A stretch of 64,000 nucleotides of DNA. Origin: Rhinopithecus roxellana (Eukaryota > Chordata > Mammalia > Primates > Cercopithecidae). Positions within the stretch are counted from its first letter, which is position 1; every line of letters starts with the position of its first letter. The position numbers and the translations under genes are program-made. Below, one piece after another: positions 47,121 to 60,002 of this stretch. Where the stretch lies: positions 140,930,493 to 140,994,492 of the forward strand of contig NC_044557.1 in the NCBI RefSeq assembly GCF_007565055.1, in the 5' to 3' direction. The notes under the pieces are model-generated. The model was not told where the DNA came from. It was given only the letters and a program-made list of their open reading frames with translations, and did no database searches.

Positions 47121-47250
47121 TTTCACACTGCTGATAAAGACAGACTCGAGACTGGATAATTTATTAAGTAAAAGAGGTTTGGTAGACTCACAGTTCCTCG
47201 TCGCTGGGGAGGTCTCACAATTATGGTCGAGGCAAAAGGCAAATCTTACA
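47098..47250 (-). repeat. Inverted copy of the MaLR LTR end
   Basis: Reverse complement of 46012-46164, with differences only at 47143 and 47242. Confidence 0.93.
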
Positions 47251-47669
47251 ATCCTTGTAAGGCAAATTTTACAAACCTAGATCCCTCACATGCACACTTC
47301 ACAATACGGTTCATGCTCCTGTGAGAATCTGAAGCCGCCACTAATATGACAGGAGGTGGAGCTCAGGCGGTAATGCTCGCTCACCCACCACTCACCTCCT
47401 GCTATACAGCCCAGTTCCTAACAAGCCACAGACTGATTCCGGTCCGTGGCCTGGGAGTTAAAGACCCCTGCTTTAAAGAGAAGAAAAGTGATACAGGTAA
47501 AAAACTCAGAACTAAATAAAGAAAGAGCATCTGAGAGAAGGATAAAGTGAAAGTAAAAATTTTAAAATTTGTGTTTCTTATTTTTAATGTTCTAACAGAT
47601 AAGACTGTTCAAAATAATAGCAACAGTGTATTTGATGACATAAGACATTATATATGCTATATACTATAT

Positions 47670-47809
47670 GATATATTATATATGCATATATGTTTATGTA
47701 TGTTTGTATAGAAATAGTGTATAGTGAAACGAATGATATATTATATATATATATGCACATATATATGGTTATGTATGTTTGCATAGAAATAGTGTAGAGT
47801 GAAATAAAT
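47670..47809. repeat. Diverged 65/75-bp tandem duplication, A+T-rich
   Basis: Unit 1 (47670-47734) and unit 2 (47735-47809) both run from GATATATTATATAT to 'atagaaatagtgta.agtgaaa'. Unit 2 has a longer TA stretch. Confidence 0.85.
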
Positions 47810-48185
47810 GACAGCAATGGCACAAGGAAGGGAGGAAGAGATTAGAATTACTTTGTTATTATTCATACCTGCATGACCCATGAAATGGGATAGAATTATC
47901 TGAAACTTGGATTAGTTGTAAATATATATAGCAAACTCTAGGATAAGTGCTACAGAAAAGTACAAAAAAAGAAGTACAACAGATATGCTAAGAAAGGAGG
48001 GAAAATGGAATCATATAAAATGCTAAATTAAAACTACAAAAGGCAGAAAAAGAGAGGAAGATAAAAATAGGAAAAAAGAACAAGAGTAACAGAGAAAACA
48101 ATAGCAAATATGGTTGATAGTATTCCAACTATATTAGTAATCACTTTAAAAGCATACAGTGTAAATACACCAATTAAAAGACAAA

Positions 48186-48320
48186 ATTCAGGTGTGGTGG
48201 CGCATACCTGTAGTCCAAGATACTCAGGAGGCCAAGGAGAGAGGATCCCCTGGACTCAGGGGTTTGAGTCCAGCCTAGGCAACATAGTGAGGCTATCTCT
48301 AAAAACAGGAAATAACAAAA
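48186..48320 (+). mobile_element. Alu monomer (FLAM-like)
   Basis: A single left-arm-type unit inserted in the old L1. Confidence 0.75.
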
Positions 48321-49831
48321 CAGTAAAAACAGAGATTGTCAGGGTAGATTAGAAATATAAGACCCAATTATATGTTGTTTATAGAAAACTAAAGCAAAGC
48401 AGAAGTAGCTATCTTAATTTCAGATACAGCAGACTTCAGAGCAAGGAAGATGATCAAAGATAAAGAGAAGAATTGCATAATGATGAAGAGGTCAGTACTC
48501 TTAAGAGGAGATAGCAATCCTTGTAGTGCATGAAGACAACATGACAGCATCAAAATATGTGAGCAAAAGCTGACAGAAGTGCAAGGATAGACAGATGCAT
48601 CCACTATTGTAGTTGAAGACTTTAAAAACTTTTTTTATCATAAATGCACAGATCCAGCAGGCAGAAAAACAGTAAGAATAGAGTCAAACTCAACAGTACT
48701 ATTAGTCAACTGGATATAATTAACATCTATATATCACTTCATCTGATAAGATTAGATTACACGTTCTTCTCAATATGACATGGAACATTCAAAATGACCA
48801 TATTCTGGGCCTTAAGACACAACTTAAAATTCAAAAAATAGAAATCATACAGTGTCTGTTCTCTACCCACAAAAGGAATTATACTAGAAATCAATAACAA
48901 AAATATCTTGAGAAAATCCCAAAATGCTTGGAGATTAAACAAGATACTCCAAATAACACAAAAGTCAAATGTGAACCTACAAAAGAAATTTTATAATATT
49001 TTGAATGAAATGAAAATAAAAATACAACTTATGGAAACTTTTGGGATGCAGTAAAAGCAATTATTAGAAACAAATTTATAGCACTGAATGCATATATAAA
49101 AAAGGAAAAACCTAAAACCATTCATCTAAACTTCCGCCTGAGGAAACAAGGAAAACAAGAACAAATAAATCCAAATTAAACAGGAAAAAGAACACAAATT
49201 GGACCAGAAATCAATAAAATTGAAAAAAGAAAATCATTAGAGAACAACAAAATTAAAAGCTTGTTCTTTGAAAAGATCAACAAAATTAACAAGCACCTAC
49301 TAAGACTAAGAAAAAAAGGAGGATACAAATTATTAATATTGGAAATGAAAGAAGAGACATCACTCCAGATCCCACCAACTTTAAAAGGATAACAACAAAA
49401 TATTATACGTAACTCTATGCCAACAAATTTGGCAACATAGATGAAATAGGTTGCCAATTTCTTACAGGCACAATCTGTCTACATTTACATAAGAAGAAAT
49501 GAACAATTTAAATTGCACTATATCTATTTTAAAAATTAATCAATAATTAATAACCTCCCAAAACAAAAAGGACCAGGCCCAGGTGGGTTCGTTGGTGAAT
49601 TCTACCAAACATCTAAAAAAGAAATTAGGCCAGTGATCTACAATTTCTTTCAGAAGATAGAAACAAAGAGAATGCTTCCTAACTCATTCCATAAAGCAAG
49701 AATTACCCTAATAGTAAAACAGGTGAAGGCATTAAAAGAAAAGAAAACTATAGACCAATATATCTCATGAACATAGATGAAGAAATCTTCAACAAAATAT
49801 TTACAAATTAAATTCAACAATGTACAAAAAG

Positions 49832-50138
49832 AAGCTGGGAATGGTGGCTTACACCCATAATCTCAGCACTTAGGGAGGCCAAGGTGGGTGGATCACTTGA
49901 GGTCAGCAGTTCCAGACCAGTCTGCCCAACAAGGTGAAACCCCATCTCTACTAAAAATACAAAAATTAGCCAGGTGTGGTGGCATTTGCCTGTAGTCCCA
50001 GTTACTCAGGAGGCTGAGGCAGGAGAATTGCTTGAACCCAGGAGACAGAGGCTGTAGTGAGCCAAGATCGCACCACTGCACTCCAGCCTGGGTGACAAAT
50101 TAGAACTCTGTCTCTCAAAAAAAAAAAAAAAAAAAATT
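49832..50138 (+). mobile_element. Alu (AluS-like), full length
   Basis: Sense Alu with a 21-A tail, inside L1 ORF2. Confidence 0.9.
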
Positions 50139-50451
50139 ATATACCATGACCAAGTCAGATTTATCCCAGTTATGCAAGGCTGGTTTAACATTCAAAAATC
50201 AATTAATACAATCCATCATATCAACAATCTTAAGAAGAAAAATCTCATGCTCTTATCAATAGATGCAGAGAACACATTTAACTCTTTCCAATAGTCATTC
50301 ATGATAAAAACGCTCTACAAACTCAGAATAGAGGGAAGTTCTTCAACTAAATGAAGAACATCTACAAAAAGGTGTAGTTAAAATCATACTTAATAGTGAG
50401 AAACTCAAAGCTTTCCTAACATCAAGAATAAGGCAAGAATGTCTCCTCTCA

Positions 50452-50738
50452 GCCGGGTGCAGTGGCTCATGCCTGCATTCCCAGCACTTTGGGAGCCCGA
50501 GGCAGGCAGATCACAAGGTCATGAGATCGAGACTACCCTGGTCAACATGGTGAAACCCTGTCTCTATTAAAAACACAAAAAATTAGCCGGGTGTGGTGGT
50601 GTGTGCCTGTAGTCCCAGCTACCCAGGAGGCTAAGGCAGGAGAATCGCCTGAACCCAGAAGGCAGAGGTTGCAGTGAGCTGAGATCATGCCACTTCACTC
50701 CAGCCTGGGTGAGCGAGACTCCATCTCAAAAAACAAAA
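50452..50738 (+). mobile_element. Alu (AluS/Y-like), full length
   Basis: 17-bp target-site duplication AAGAATGTCTCCTCTCA at 50435-50451 and, with one mismatch, at 50739-50755. Confidence 0.92.
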
Positions 50739-53700
50739 AAGAATATCTCCTCTCACTACTGGTTTTTAAACATCATATTAAAAATTCTTGCTAATAAAAA
50801 ATAAGAAAAAAGAGTATATGGACTGAGAAGGAAGAAATAAAACTGTCTTTCTTTTCAGATAACATTATCATTCATGGGGAAAATCTCCCCAAATCAACAA
50901 AAATCTCCTGGAACTAATAACTGCTTACAGAAAGTTAATATACAAAAGGCAATCACTTTCAATGCCTCTTACATTATCACTCAAAAATATGAAATATTTA
51001 GGTATAAATCTAATAAAATATGTACAAGATCTATATGAAAAAAACTTATGAATCTCTTGAAAGAAATCAAAGAACTAGATAAATGGAAAGGTGTTCCATG
51101 TTCATGGATAGGAAGATTCAATATTATCAAGATTTTAGTTCTTTCCAAGTTGATCTACAAATTCATTGCAATCTCAATAAAAATACCCTCAGGTTATTTT
51201 GTGAATATTAACAAATTGTTTCCAAAGTTTATATGAAGAGTAAAGTTCCAGAATAGCCAATTCAATATTGAAGGATGAGAACAAAGTTAAAGACTCACAC
51301 TAACCAACTTCAAGACTTACTATAAAGCTACAAAATTAACATAGTATTGGTGAAAGAACAGACAAGTACATCAATGAAACAGAATAGGAAGCCCACAAGT
51401 ACATATACATTAGTATAGCTACGTGATCCTTGGCAAATGAGCAAAGACAGTAAATACAGTGTAGCAAAGACAGTCTTTCCCACAAATGGTGCTGGAGCAA
51501 TGGGACCCTCATATGGGAAAAAAAAATGAATCTAGAAACAGGCTTTACATGCTTCATAAAAATTAGCTCAAAATGGATCATAGACCTAAAAGTGAAATGC
51601 GGAACTCTAAAATTCTTAAAGATAACATACAAGACAACCTAGAAGACCTTGGGTATGGGTGATGACTTTTTAGTTACAACACCAAATACATGATCAAGAA
51701 AAGAAATAATTGACAGGCTGGACTTCATTAAAATTTAAAACTTCTGCTCTGTGAAACACAATGTCATGACAAGAGAAGACACGCAACAGAGTAGAAGAAA
51801 TATTTGCAAAAGACACATCTCATAAAAGACTATTATTCAAAATATACAAAGATCTCTCAAAAATCAAGACTGAGGAAACAGAAAGCTTGATTTTAAAAAC
51901 TGACAAAAGACATGATTTCATCAAAGAAGATATACAGATAACAAGTAAGCACATAGTAAGATGCTTAAAATCACATATCACTAGGGAATTGCAAATTAAA
52001 ACAACAATGAGAGGGGACACAGCAAGATGGTAGAATAGAAGCATACATCATTCGCCCCATTCCACCACCCAAAACACCAAATTTTAACAACTATCTGCAC
52101 CTAGAAAAGCACCACAGCATCACAAGAACCAAAAATCAGATACAGGATCACAGTACATAGTTTTAACTTGATATCACTGAAAGAGGCATTGAGAAGGCCA
52201 GGAGAGATCAACCCTCTCCCATCTCCCAGCAGCAGCCATGTGGCTCAAAGAAAAACTATCTGCACTTTAGGGAGGGAGAGCACAGCAACTGGGAGATTTC
52301 ACATTGGATGCAGTGCCACCCTATCACAGAAGAGAATAAAGCCATGCTAGGCTCAACTGGCACCTGTGCATGGAGACAGCTATTGGCTAGCCCTAGCCAA
52401 AGGAGAATTGCCCATTCCAATGATCAGAACTTGAGTTTCTCAGCAAGCCTTGTCACTGTGGGCTGATCTGCTTTGGGGTCCTGGGTAAACTTGAAAGGTA
52501 GTCTGCACAAAGACTGTAATTCCTAGGCAACTCCTAGTGCTAGGCTTGGCTTAGAGCCAGTGGACCAAGGTGGCATGTGACCTAGGAAGACACCAGCTGG
52601 TGCAGCTAAGGAAACGCTTGTACCATCCCTCCCCTAACTCCAGACAGTGCATCTCACAGTAATGAAAGTGACTTGTCCCTTCTGCTTAAGAAGAGGAGAG
52701 CAAAGAGTAAGAGGACTTTGTCTTACATCTTGGATATCAGGGTAGAGTCATGAAACCCCAATTCCAGACCCCAGGTCCCAGACAACACTTCTAGACACAC
52801 TGTTGAAAAAGGAAACCTACTGCCTTGAAGAGAAGGACCCAGTCCTGTCACGATTTATCTCCTGCTGACTAAAGAGCCCTTGGGCCCGAATAAGCAGCAG
52901 TGATACCCAGTGAGTACACTGTGGGTCTTGGACTCTGAGATGTGCAGGGCTCAGGAATGACCCCGCTGTGGTAGCTAGGATGAAAGACTCCTTCAGTTTG
53001 AGAAAAGCAGAAGGAAAAGTGAAAAGGACTTTGTCTTGCACCTTGGCTCCAACTTGGCCACAGAGGGGTAGAGCAATAGTCTGGCTCTTGGGGTCCCCAA
53101 GTCCAGGCCTAGGCACTTGGAAAGCATTTCTGGACATGTCCTGGCCCAGAGGGGTGTCCACTGCCCTGAAGGGTGAGTCCTAGGCCTGGGAACATTAACC
53201 AAAAGCTGATAACAAGAGCTCTTGGGCTTTGAGTATTAGCAGTGGCCTGGGTAGAACTCCCCATGGACCAGTGGTGGTGGTGGCCACAGGGAGAGGCTTC
53301 TCTGCCTGTGGAAAGGAGAGGAAAGAGCAAGAAGGACTTCGTATTGTGGTTTGATTGCCAGCTTAGTTGCTGTAGAACAGAACATCAGATACATTGCTAA
53401 GATTTTGTTAGTCTAATATCCGGCTCCCAGACAATATTTATGGACATTCCCAGGCTTGGGGGAGCTCGGCGACCTGAAGGGAAGGGCCTTGGGAAAAACC
53501 CAGTGCTGCGCTCTCTTCAGATCTGACCCAGTACAGCCCCAGTAGTGATGACCACAGGGGTGATTGCATCACCACATCCCCAGTTCCAGGTTACTCAACA
53601 CAAAAACAGAGACTCTGTTTGTTTGAGAGAAAGTAAGAGAAAAAAGCAAGAGTCTCTACCTGGTAATCTAAAGAATTCTTCCGGATCTTATCAAGGCTAC

Positions 53701-55232
53701 CAAGGCAATACCTCTCTGAGTCTGCAAAAACCACAGCAATATTGGCCTTGGGACCCAGGTTCCTTCGAATACCTGGAAAGCCTCCCCAAGAAGGACAAGT
53801 ACAAACAAGCCTAGACTGAAGACTACAATAAATACCTAACTCTTCAATGCTCAAACACCAGCAAATATCTATAAGCAACAACACCATCCAGGAAAACACA
53901 ACCTCACTAAATGAACTAAATAAGTTATAAGGAACCAATCCTGGAGAAATGGAGATATATGACTTTGCAGAAAGAGAATTCAAAAATAGCTGTATTAAGC
54001 ACTCAAAGAAAACCAAGATAACACAGAGAAGGAATTCAGAATTCTATCACATAAATTTAACAAAAAGGTTGAAATAAAAAGAATCAAGAAGAAATTATAG
54101 AGTTGAAATATGCAATTGACATGCTGAAGAATACATCAGACTCTATTAATTGCAGAATTGATCAAGCAGAAGAAAGTATTAGTGAGCTTGAAGACAGGCC
54201 ATTTGAAAATACACAGAGGAGACAAAAGAAAAAAACAAAAGACAATGAAGGACATCTATAAGATCTAGAAAATAGCCTCAAAAAAGCAAATCTAAGAGTT
54301 ACGGGCCTTAAAGAGGAGGTAAAGAACAGGGGTAGAAAGTTTATTCAAAGGGATAAATATCAGAGAACTTCCAAAACCTAGAGGAAGATATCCACATTCA
54401 AGTACAAGAAAGTTATACAACACCAAGTAGATTTAACCCAGAAAATACTTTCTCCAGGCATTTATTAACCAAACTCCCAAAAGTCAAGCATAAAGAAAAT
54501 ACCCTAAAAGCGGCAAAAGAAAAGAACAAATAACATACAATGGAGGTCCAATACATCTGGCAGCAGACCTTTCGGTGGAAACCCTACAGGCCAGGCAAGA
54601 GTGGCATGACATATTTAAAGTGCTAAAGGAAGAAAACTTTTACCCTAAAATAGTATATCCAGTGAAAATATCCTTCATTTATGAAGAATAAATAAATATT
54701 TTCCCCAATGAAAAGGGACTTCATCAATGCCAGACCTATCCTACAAGAAATGCTAAAGGGAGTTCTTCAATCTGAAAGTAAAGGATGTTAATGAGCAGGA
54801 AGAAATGATCTGAAGGTACAAAACTGACTAATAATAGTAAGCACACAGAAAAATGCAGAATGGTGTAACACTGTAATTGTGGTGTGTAAACTACTCTTGT
54901 CTTAAGTAGAAAGACTAAATGATGAGCCAACCAAAAATGGTAACTACAACTTTTCAGGACATTGACAGTATAATAAAACATAAAGAGAAATAATAAAAAG
55001 TTAAAAAGCAGGTGGACAAAGTTAAAGTGTAGAGTTTTTATGAGTTTACTTTTTGCATGTATGTTTGTTTATGCAATCAGTGTTGTTATCAGTTTAAAAT
55101 AATGTGTTGTAAGAGAGTATTTGCAAGCCTCATGGTACCCTCAAATCAAAAAACATACAATAAGTACACAAAAAGTAAAAAGCAATAAATTAGAACACAC
55201 CATCAGAGAAGATCATCTTCACTAAAGGGAAG

Positions 55233-55577
55233 ATGGGAAGAAAGGAAAGAAGGAATCAAAGACAACAAAACACCAGAAAACAAATAGCAAAGTGCGTAAG
55301 TTCATACTTATCAATAACACTGAATGTAAATGGACTGAATTATCCAATCAAAGGAAATAGTACAGCCGAATGGAGGAAAAAACAAGACCCAGTGGTCTGT
55401 GGCCTACAAGAAACACATTCCACCTATAAAGATAAACATAGACTGAATATAAAGGGACAGGAAAAGACAGTCCATGCCAATGGAAACCAAAAAAGAGCAA
55501 GAATAACTATATTCATATCAGACAAAATAGATTTAAAGACACAAGCTGTAAGAAGAGGCAAAGAAGTTATTATATAA
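55233..55577 (+). pseudogene. L1 ORF2 endonuclease-region remnant
   Basis: Longest clear open piece of the nested L1's ORF2. It has the LNVNGLN start and the VCGLQETHSTYKDKHRLNIKG segment of the L1 endonuclease domain, with the QETH metal-site residues readable. Downstream the frame is closed by several indels. A relic with no function expected. Confidence 0.75.
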
Positions 55578-57280
55578 TGATAAAGGGGCTGATTCAGCAA
55601 GAAGATACAACAAGTATAAATATATATGCACTCAACACTGGAGCACCCAGATATATAAAATAAATATTATCAGAGTTAAAGAGAAAGAGACCTCAGTACA
55701 ATAATAGCTAGAGACTTTAACACCCCACCTTCAGGAATGGACATATCTCCCAGACAGAAAATCAACAAAGAACCCTGATTTTAATCTGCACTATAGAAAA
55801 AATTGACCTAATAGATATTTACAGAACATATACAATGACTGCAGAGTACATATACTCCTCCTCAGCACATGGATCATTCTCAATGTTACATCATATGTTA
55901 AATCACAAAACAAATCTTAAACCATTCAAAAAATTGAAATAATATCAAGCATTTTCTCTGAATACAATGGAATAAAACTAGAAATCAATAACAGAAGGAA
56001 TTTTGGAAATTATATAAACTCATGGAAATCAAACAATATGCTCCTGAATGGCCAGTGTGTCAATGAAGAAATTAAAGGGGAAATTGAAAATTACCTTGAA
56101 ATAAATGGTAATGGAAACCCAACATACCAAAATCTATGGGATACAGTGAAAGCAGTACTCAGAGAGAAACTTAAGCCATAAATGCCTACATCAAAAAGAA
56201 AAAAAAAACCTTCAAATAAATAACCTAATGATGCATATTAAAGAACTATAAAGCAAGAGCAACCAAACCCAAAATTAGTAGAATAAAAGAAATAATAAAG
56301 ATGAGTAGAAATAAATTATTTTAATATGAAGAGAACAATATAAGGATTAATGAAACAAAGCTGGGTTTTTTGAGAAGATAAACAAAATTGAAAAACTCTT
56401 AGCCAGACTAAGTGAAAAGAGAGAAGACTCAAATAAATAAAATAAAAGGTAAAGAAATAAACATTACAACTGATATGACAGAAATTCAAAGGACCATTAG
56501 CAGCTACTATGAGCAACTATCAGCCAAAAAATTGGGAAAATCTAGAAGAAATGAATAAATTTCTAGACACATACAACCTACCAAGATTAAACCATGAAGA
56601 ATTTTAAAACATGAACAGACTAATAACAAGTAATGAGATCAAAGCCATAATAAAAAGTCTCCCAGTAAAGAAAAGCCCAGGACCTGATAGCTTCACTGCT
56701 ATTCTACCAAACATTTAAAGAAGTAATATCAATCCTACTCAAACTTTTCCAAAACATAGAGGAGGGAGTACTTTCAAACTAATTCTGGAAGGCCAATGTT
56801 ACCCTGTTATCAAAACCACAGACGCATAAAAAATTAAACTACGGGCCAATATCTCTGATGAACATTGATGCAAAAATCCTCATCAAAATACTAGCAAACT
56901 GAATTCAACAGGACATTTAAAAAAATAGCTCATCATGACCAAGTGGGATTTATCCCAGGTATGCAAGGATGGTTCAACATATGGAAATCAATTAATGTAA
57001 TGTATCATGTCAACAGAATGAAAGACAAAAACCACATGATCCTTTCAACTGATGCTGAAAAACTATTTGATGAAGTTCAACATCCCTTTAACATCAAAAC
57101 CCTCTAACATACCTCAACGTAATAAAAGCCATAAATCACAGACACACAGCTAGTGTCATACTGAATGGGAAAAAAATTGAAAGCCTCTCCTGTGAGATCT
57201 GGAACACCACAAGGGTATCCACTTTCACTGTTATTCAACATGGTATTGAAAGTGCTAGCTAGAGCAATCAATATAGAAAA

Positions 57281-57657
57281 ATCAATAGCATATCTATATG
57301 CCAGAATCAACAATCTGATAAAGAAATCAAGAAAGTAATCTCATTTACAATAGCCACAAATAAAACTAAATAGCTTGGAATTAACCAAAGTGCATCCAAA
57401 TTGGAAAGGAAGAAGTCAAATTATCTTTGTTTGCAGATGATTTGATTTTATATTTGGAAAAAAACCAAAGACCCCACCAAAAACGATGAGAACAGGCAAA
57501 CACATTCAGTAAAGTTGCAGGATACAAAATCAATATACAGAAATCAATAGCATATCTATATGCCAGAGTCAATAATCTGAAAAAGAAATAAAGAAAGTAA
57601 TCCCATTTACAATAGCCACAAACAAAACTAAATACCTAGGGATTAACTTAACCAAAG
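57281..57657 (+). repeat. 110-bp direct duplication inside L1 ORF2
   Basis: 57281-57390 and 57543-57657 are similar copies starting ATCAATAGCATATCTATATG and ending ACCAAAG. The upstream copy sits where L1 normally has a short lysine-rich ORF2 segment. Confidence 0.85.
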
Positions 57658-59080
57658 AAGTGAAAGATCTCTAAAATGAAAACTATAAAGTACTGATGAA
57701 AGAAATTGAAGAAGACACACCCACACACAAAAAAAATTCCATGTTCTTGAGTTGGAAGAATCAATATTGCTAAAATGTTCATACTACCCAAAGCAAACCA
57801 CAGATTTAGTATAATCCCTATCAAAATACCAATGACATTCTTCACAAAATAGAAAAAAATACTAAAATTTATATGGAATCACAAAAAACCCAGAATAACC
57901 AATGCTATCCTGAGTAAAAACAAAACTGGAGGAATCACATTGCCTGACTTCAAATTGTGCTAAAAGCAATAGTAGCAAAACAGCATGGTACTGGCATAAA
58001 AACTGACACATAGACCAATGACACAGAACAGATAAGCCAGAAACAAATCCACATACCTAAAGTGAACTCATTTTCCACAAAGGTGCCAACAACATACATT
58101 GGGGAAACAGTAGTCTCTTCAATGAATGGCACTTTGAGAACTGGATATCCATATGCAGAAGAATGAAATGAGACTCACATATTTTGCCCTACACAAAAAT
58201 CAAATGAAAATGGGTTGATGACTTACATCTAAGATCTCAAACTATGAAACTACTACAAGAAAACATTGGGGAAACTATCCAGGACATTAGTATGGGAGAA
58301 AAATTATTGAGTAATATCCCACAAGCTTAGGCAACCAAGACAAAAATGGACAAATGGGATTACATCAAGTTAGAAAGCTTCTTCACAGCAAAGGAAACAA
58401 CAAAATGAAGAGACAACCCACAGAACAAGAGAACATATTTGCAAACTACTCATTTGATAATGAATTAATAACTAGAATGTATAAGGAGCTGAAACAACTC
58501 TATAGGGATCAACATAATTGAACTCATGGAGATTGAGAACAGAAGGATGATTATTAGAGGCTGGCTGGTAAAGGTAGTGCGGGAGTGAAAGGAGGTGGGG
58601 ATGATTAATGGTTACAAAAAAATAGAAAGAATAAATAAGACCTAGTATTTGACAGCACAACAGGGGGACTATAGTCAATAATAATCTAACTGCACAGTTT
58701 TACAATAACTAAAAGAGTATAATTGGATTGTTTGTAACACAAAAGATAAATGCTTGAGGGGATGGGTAACCCATTCTCCAGGATGTTGTTATTACAAATT
58801 GCATGCCTGTATTGAAATACCTCACGTAACCCATAAACATATATACCTATAATTTACCCACAAAATTAAAAGTAAAAAGATAGTTAAAATAATAATAATA
58901 AAACAACAATGAGATGCCACTGCACACCTATCAGACTGGCCAAAATTCAAAACACTAACACCAAATGCTGGCAAAGATGTGGAACAACAGGAACTGTCAT
59001 TCATTGCTAGTGGAAATGTAAAATGGGACAGGCACAGTCAAAGACGATTTGTCAGTTTCTTATAAAAGTAAACATACACT

Positions 59081-59380
59081 GGCCGGGCACGGTGGCTCAG
59101 GCCTGTAACTCCAGCACTTTGGGAGGCCGAGGCCGGCGGATCACGAGGTCAGGAGATCGAGACCATCCTGGCTAACACGGTGAAACCCCGTCTCTAGTAG
59201 AAACACAAAAAAATTATCTGGGCGTGGTGGCAGGCGCCTGTAGTCCCAGCTACTCCAGAGGCTGAGGCGGGAGAATGGCGTGAACCCGGGAGGCGGACCT
59301 TGTAGTGAGCAGAGATCACCATCACTGCACTCCAGCCTGGGCGACAGAGCAAGATTCTGCCTCAAAAAAATAAAAAAAAA
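59081..59380 (+). mobile_element. AluY-like, full length
   Basis: Starts GGCCGGGCACGGTGGCTC. Target-site duplication AAAAGTAAACATAC at 59064-59077 and 59381-59394. Confidence 0.92.
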
Positions 59381-59620
59381 AAAAGTAAACATACTCTTAC
59401 CATACAATCCAGCAAGTAAGCACCTTGTTATTTACCCAAGCGAGTTGAAAACTATGTCCACGCAAAAACCTGCACACAGATGTTTATATCAACTTTATTA
59501 ATACTTGACAAACCTTCGAAGCAACCAAGATACCCTTCTGTAGGTGAATGTACAAATAAACTGTGATATATCCAGACAATGGAGTATTACAATGACTAAA
59601 AAGGAAAAAGACTACAAAAT

Positions 59621-59793
59621 GTGGGAGGGTGGGAGGGGGTTGAGGTTGAATAAATTACTTACTGGGTACCATGTTCACTATTTGTGTAATGGATACACAA
59701 AGAGCCCAGACTTCACCAGCAGGCAATATGTGCGTGTAAGAAATCTACACTTTCAGCCTCTCTATACATAATTTTTTTTTTAAGAAAAATAAA
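59621..59793 (+). mobile_element. Short 5'-truncated L1 3' end (tentative)
   Basis: 'gggtgggagggggttgaggt', 'tactgggtaccatgttcact' and 'cacaaagagcccagacttca' read as an L1 3' UTR interrupting the older L1's ORF2 C-terminal region, which resumes near 'aaagaaatggctatcaa'. Confidence 0.5.
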
Positions 59794-60002
59794 AAGAAAT
59801 GGCTATCAAACATGCAAAGACACAAAGAAACTTAAATGCATATTACAAAGTAAAAGAAGTCAATCTGAAAATACTATATACTGTATGATTCCAACAATGT
59901 GACATTCTGGAAGAGACAAAACTATGGAGACAGTAAAAACATCAGTGGTTGCCAGGAGTTGGGGTTGGGGAAGAAAGGTGAATAAGCAGAACAGAGGGTT
60001 TT

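Larger units (their letters stand above)
46941..47470 (+). mobile_element. MER1-type hAT-Charlie element interrupted by copied LTR sequence
   Basis: Starts GCAGTCCCCATCCTTTCTGG and ends AAAGACCCCTG. The body matches the copy at 31873-32204. Between about 47057 and 47273 foreign sequence replaces a few bases of the element: a short and a long piece of the inverted MaLR LTR end with small tandem duplications. Confidence 0.75.
52013..58899 (+). mobile_element. Near full-length L1 (L1MA/L1PB-like) nested in the older L1
   Basis: The 15-bp sequence AAAACAACAATGAGA stands at 51998-52012 and again at 58900-58914, so both ends are fixed. Order inside: 5' UTR starting GGGGACACAGCAAGATGGTA (to about 53.9 kb), an ORF1 region (about 53.95-55.0 kb), ORF2 from about 55.25 kb with endonuclease and reverse-transcriptase sections, and an L1MA-type 3' UTR with an A-rich tail. 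ORF2 jumps from its 'ggagctgaaacaactc' region straight to the 3' UTR at about 58510, so roughly the last 0.8-0.9 kb of ORF2 is gone. All frames carry stops. A 110-bp internal duplication lies at 57281/57543. Confidence 0.88.
45085..59990 (+). mobile_element. Old sense L1 (L1M-type) broken by many insertions
   Basis: Host element of this block. L1M-type 5' region and ORF1-to-ORF2 spacer at 45085-46940, ORF2 5' part from about 47471, reverse-transcriptase region to 52012. ORF2 C-terminal and 3' UTR sequence then continue at 58915-59990 after the younger L1. Insertions, in order: MaLR LTR (45794), MER1 (46941), Alu monomer (48186), Alu (49832), Alu (50452), a 6.9-kb L1 (52013), AluY (59081) and a short L1 3' end (about 59621). 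All ORF2 frames are broken by indels. The 5' limit is approximate. Confidence 0.72.
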
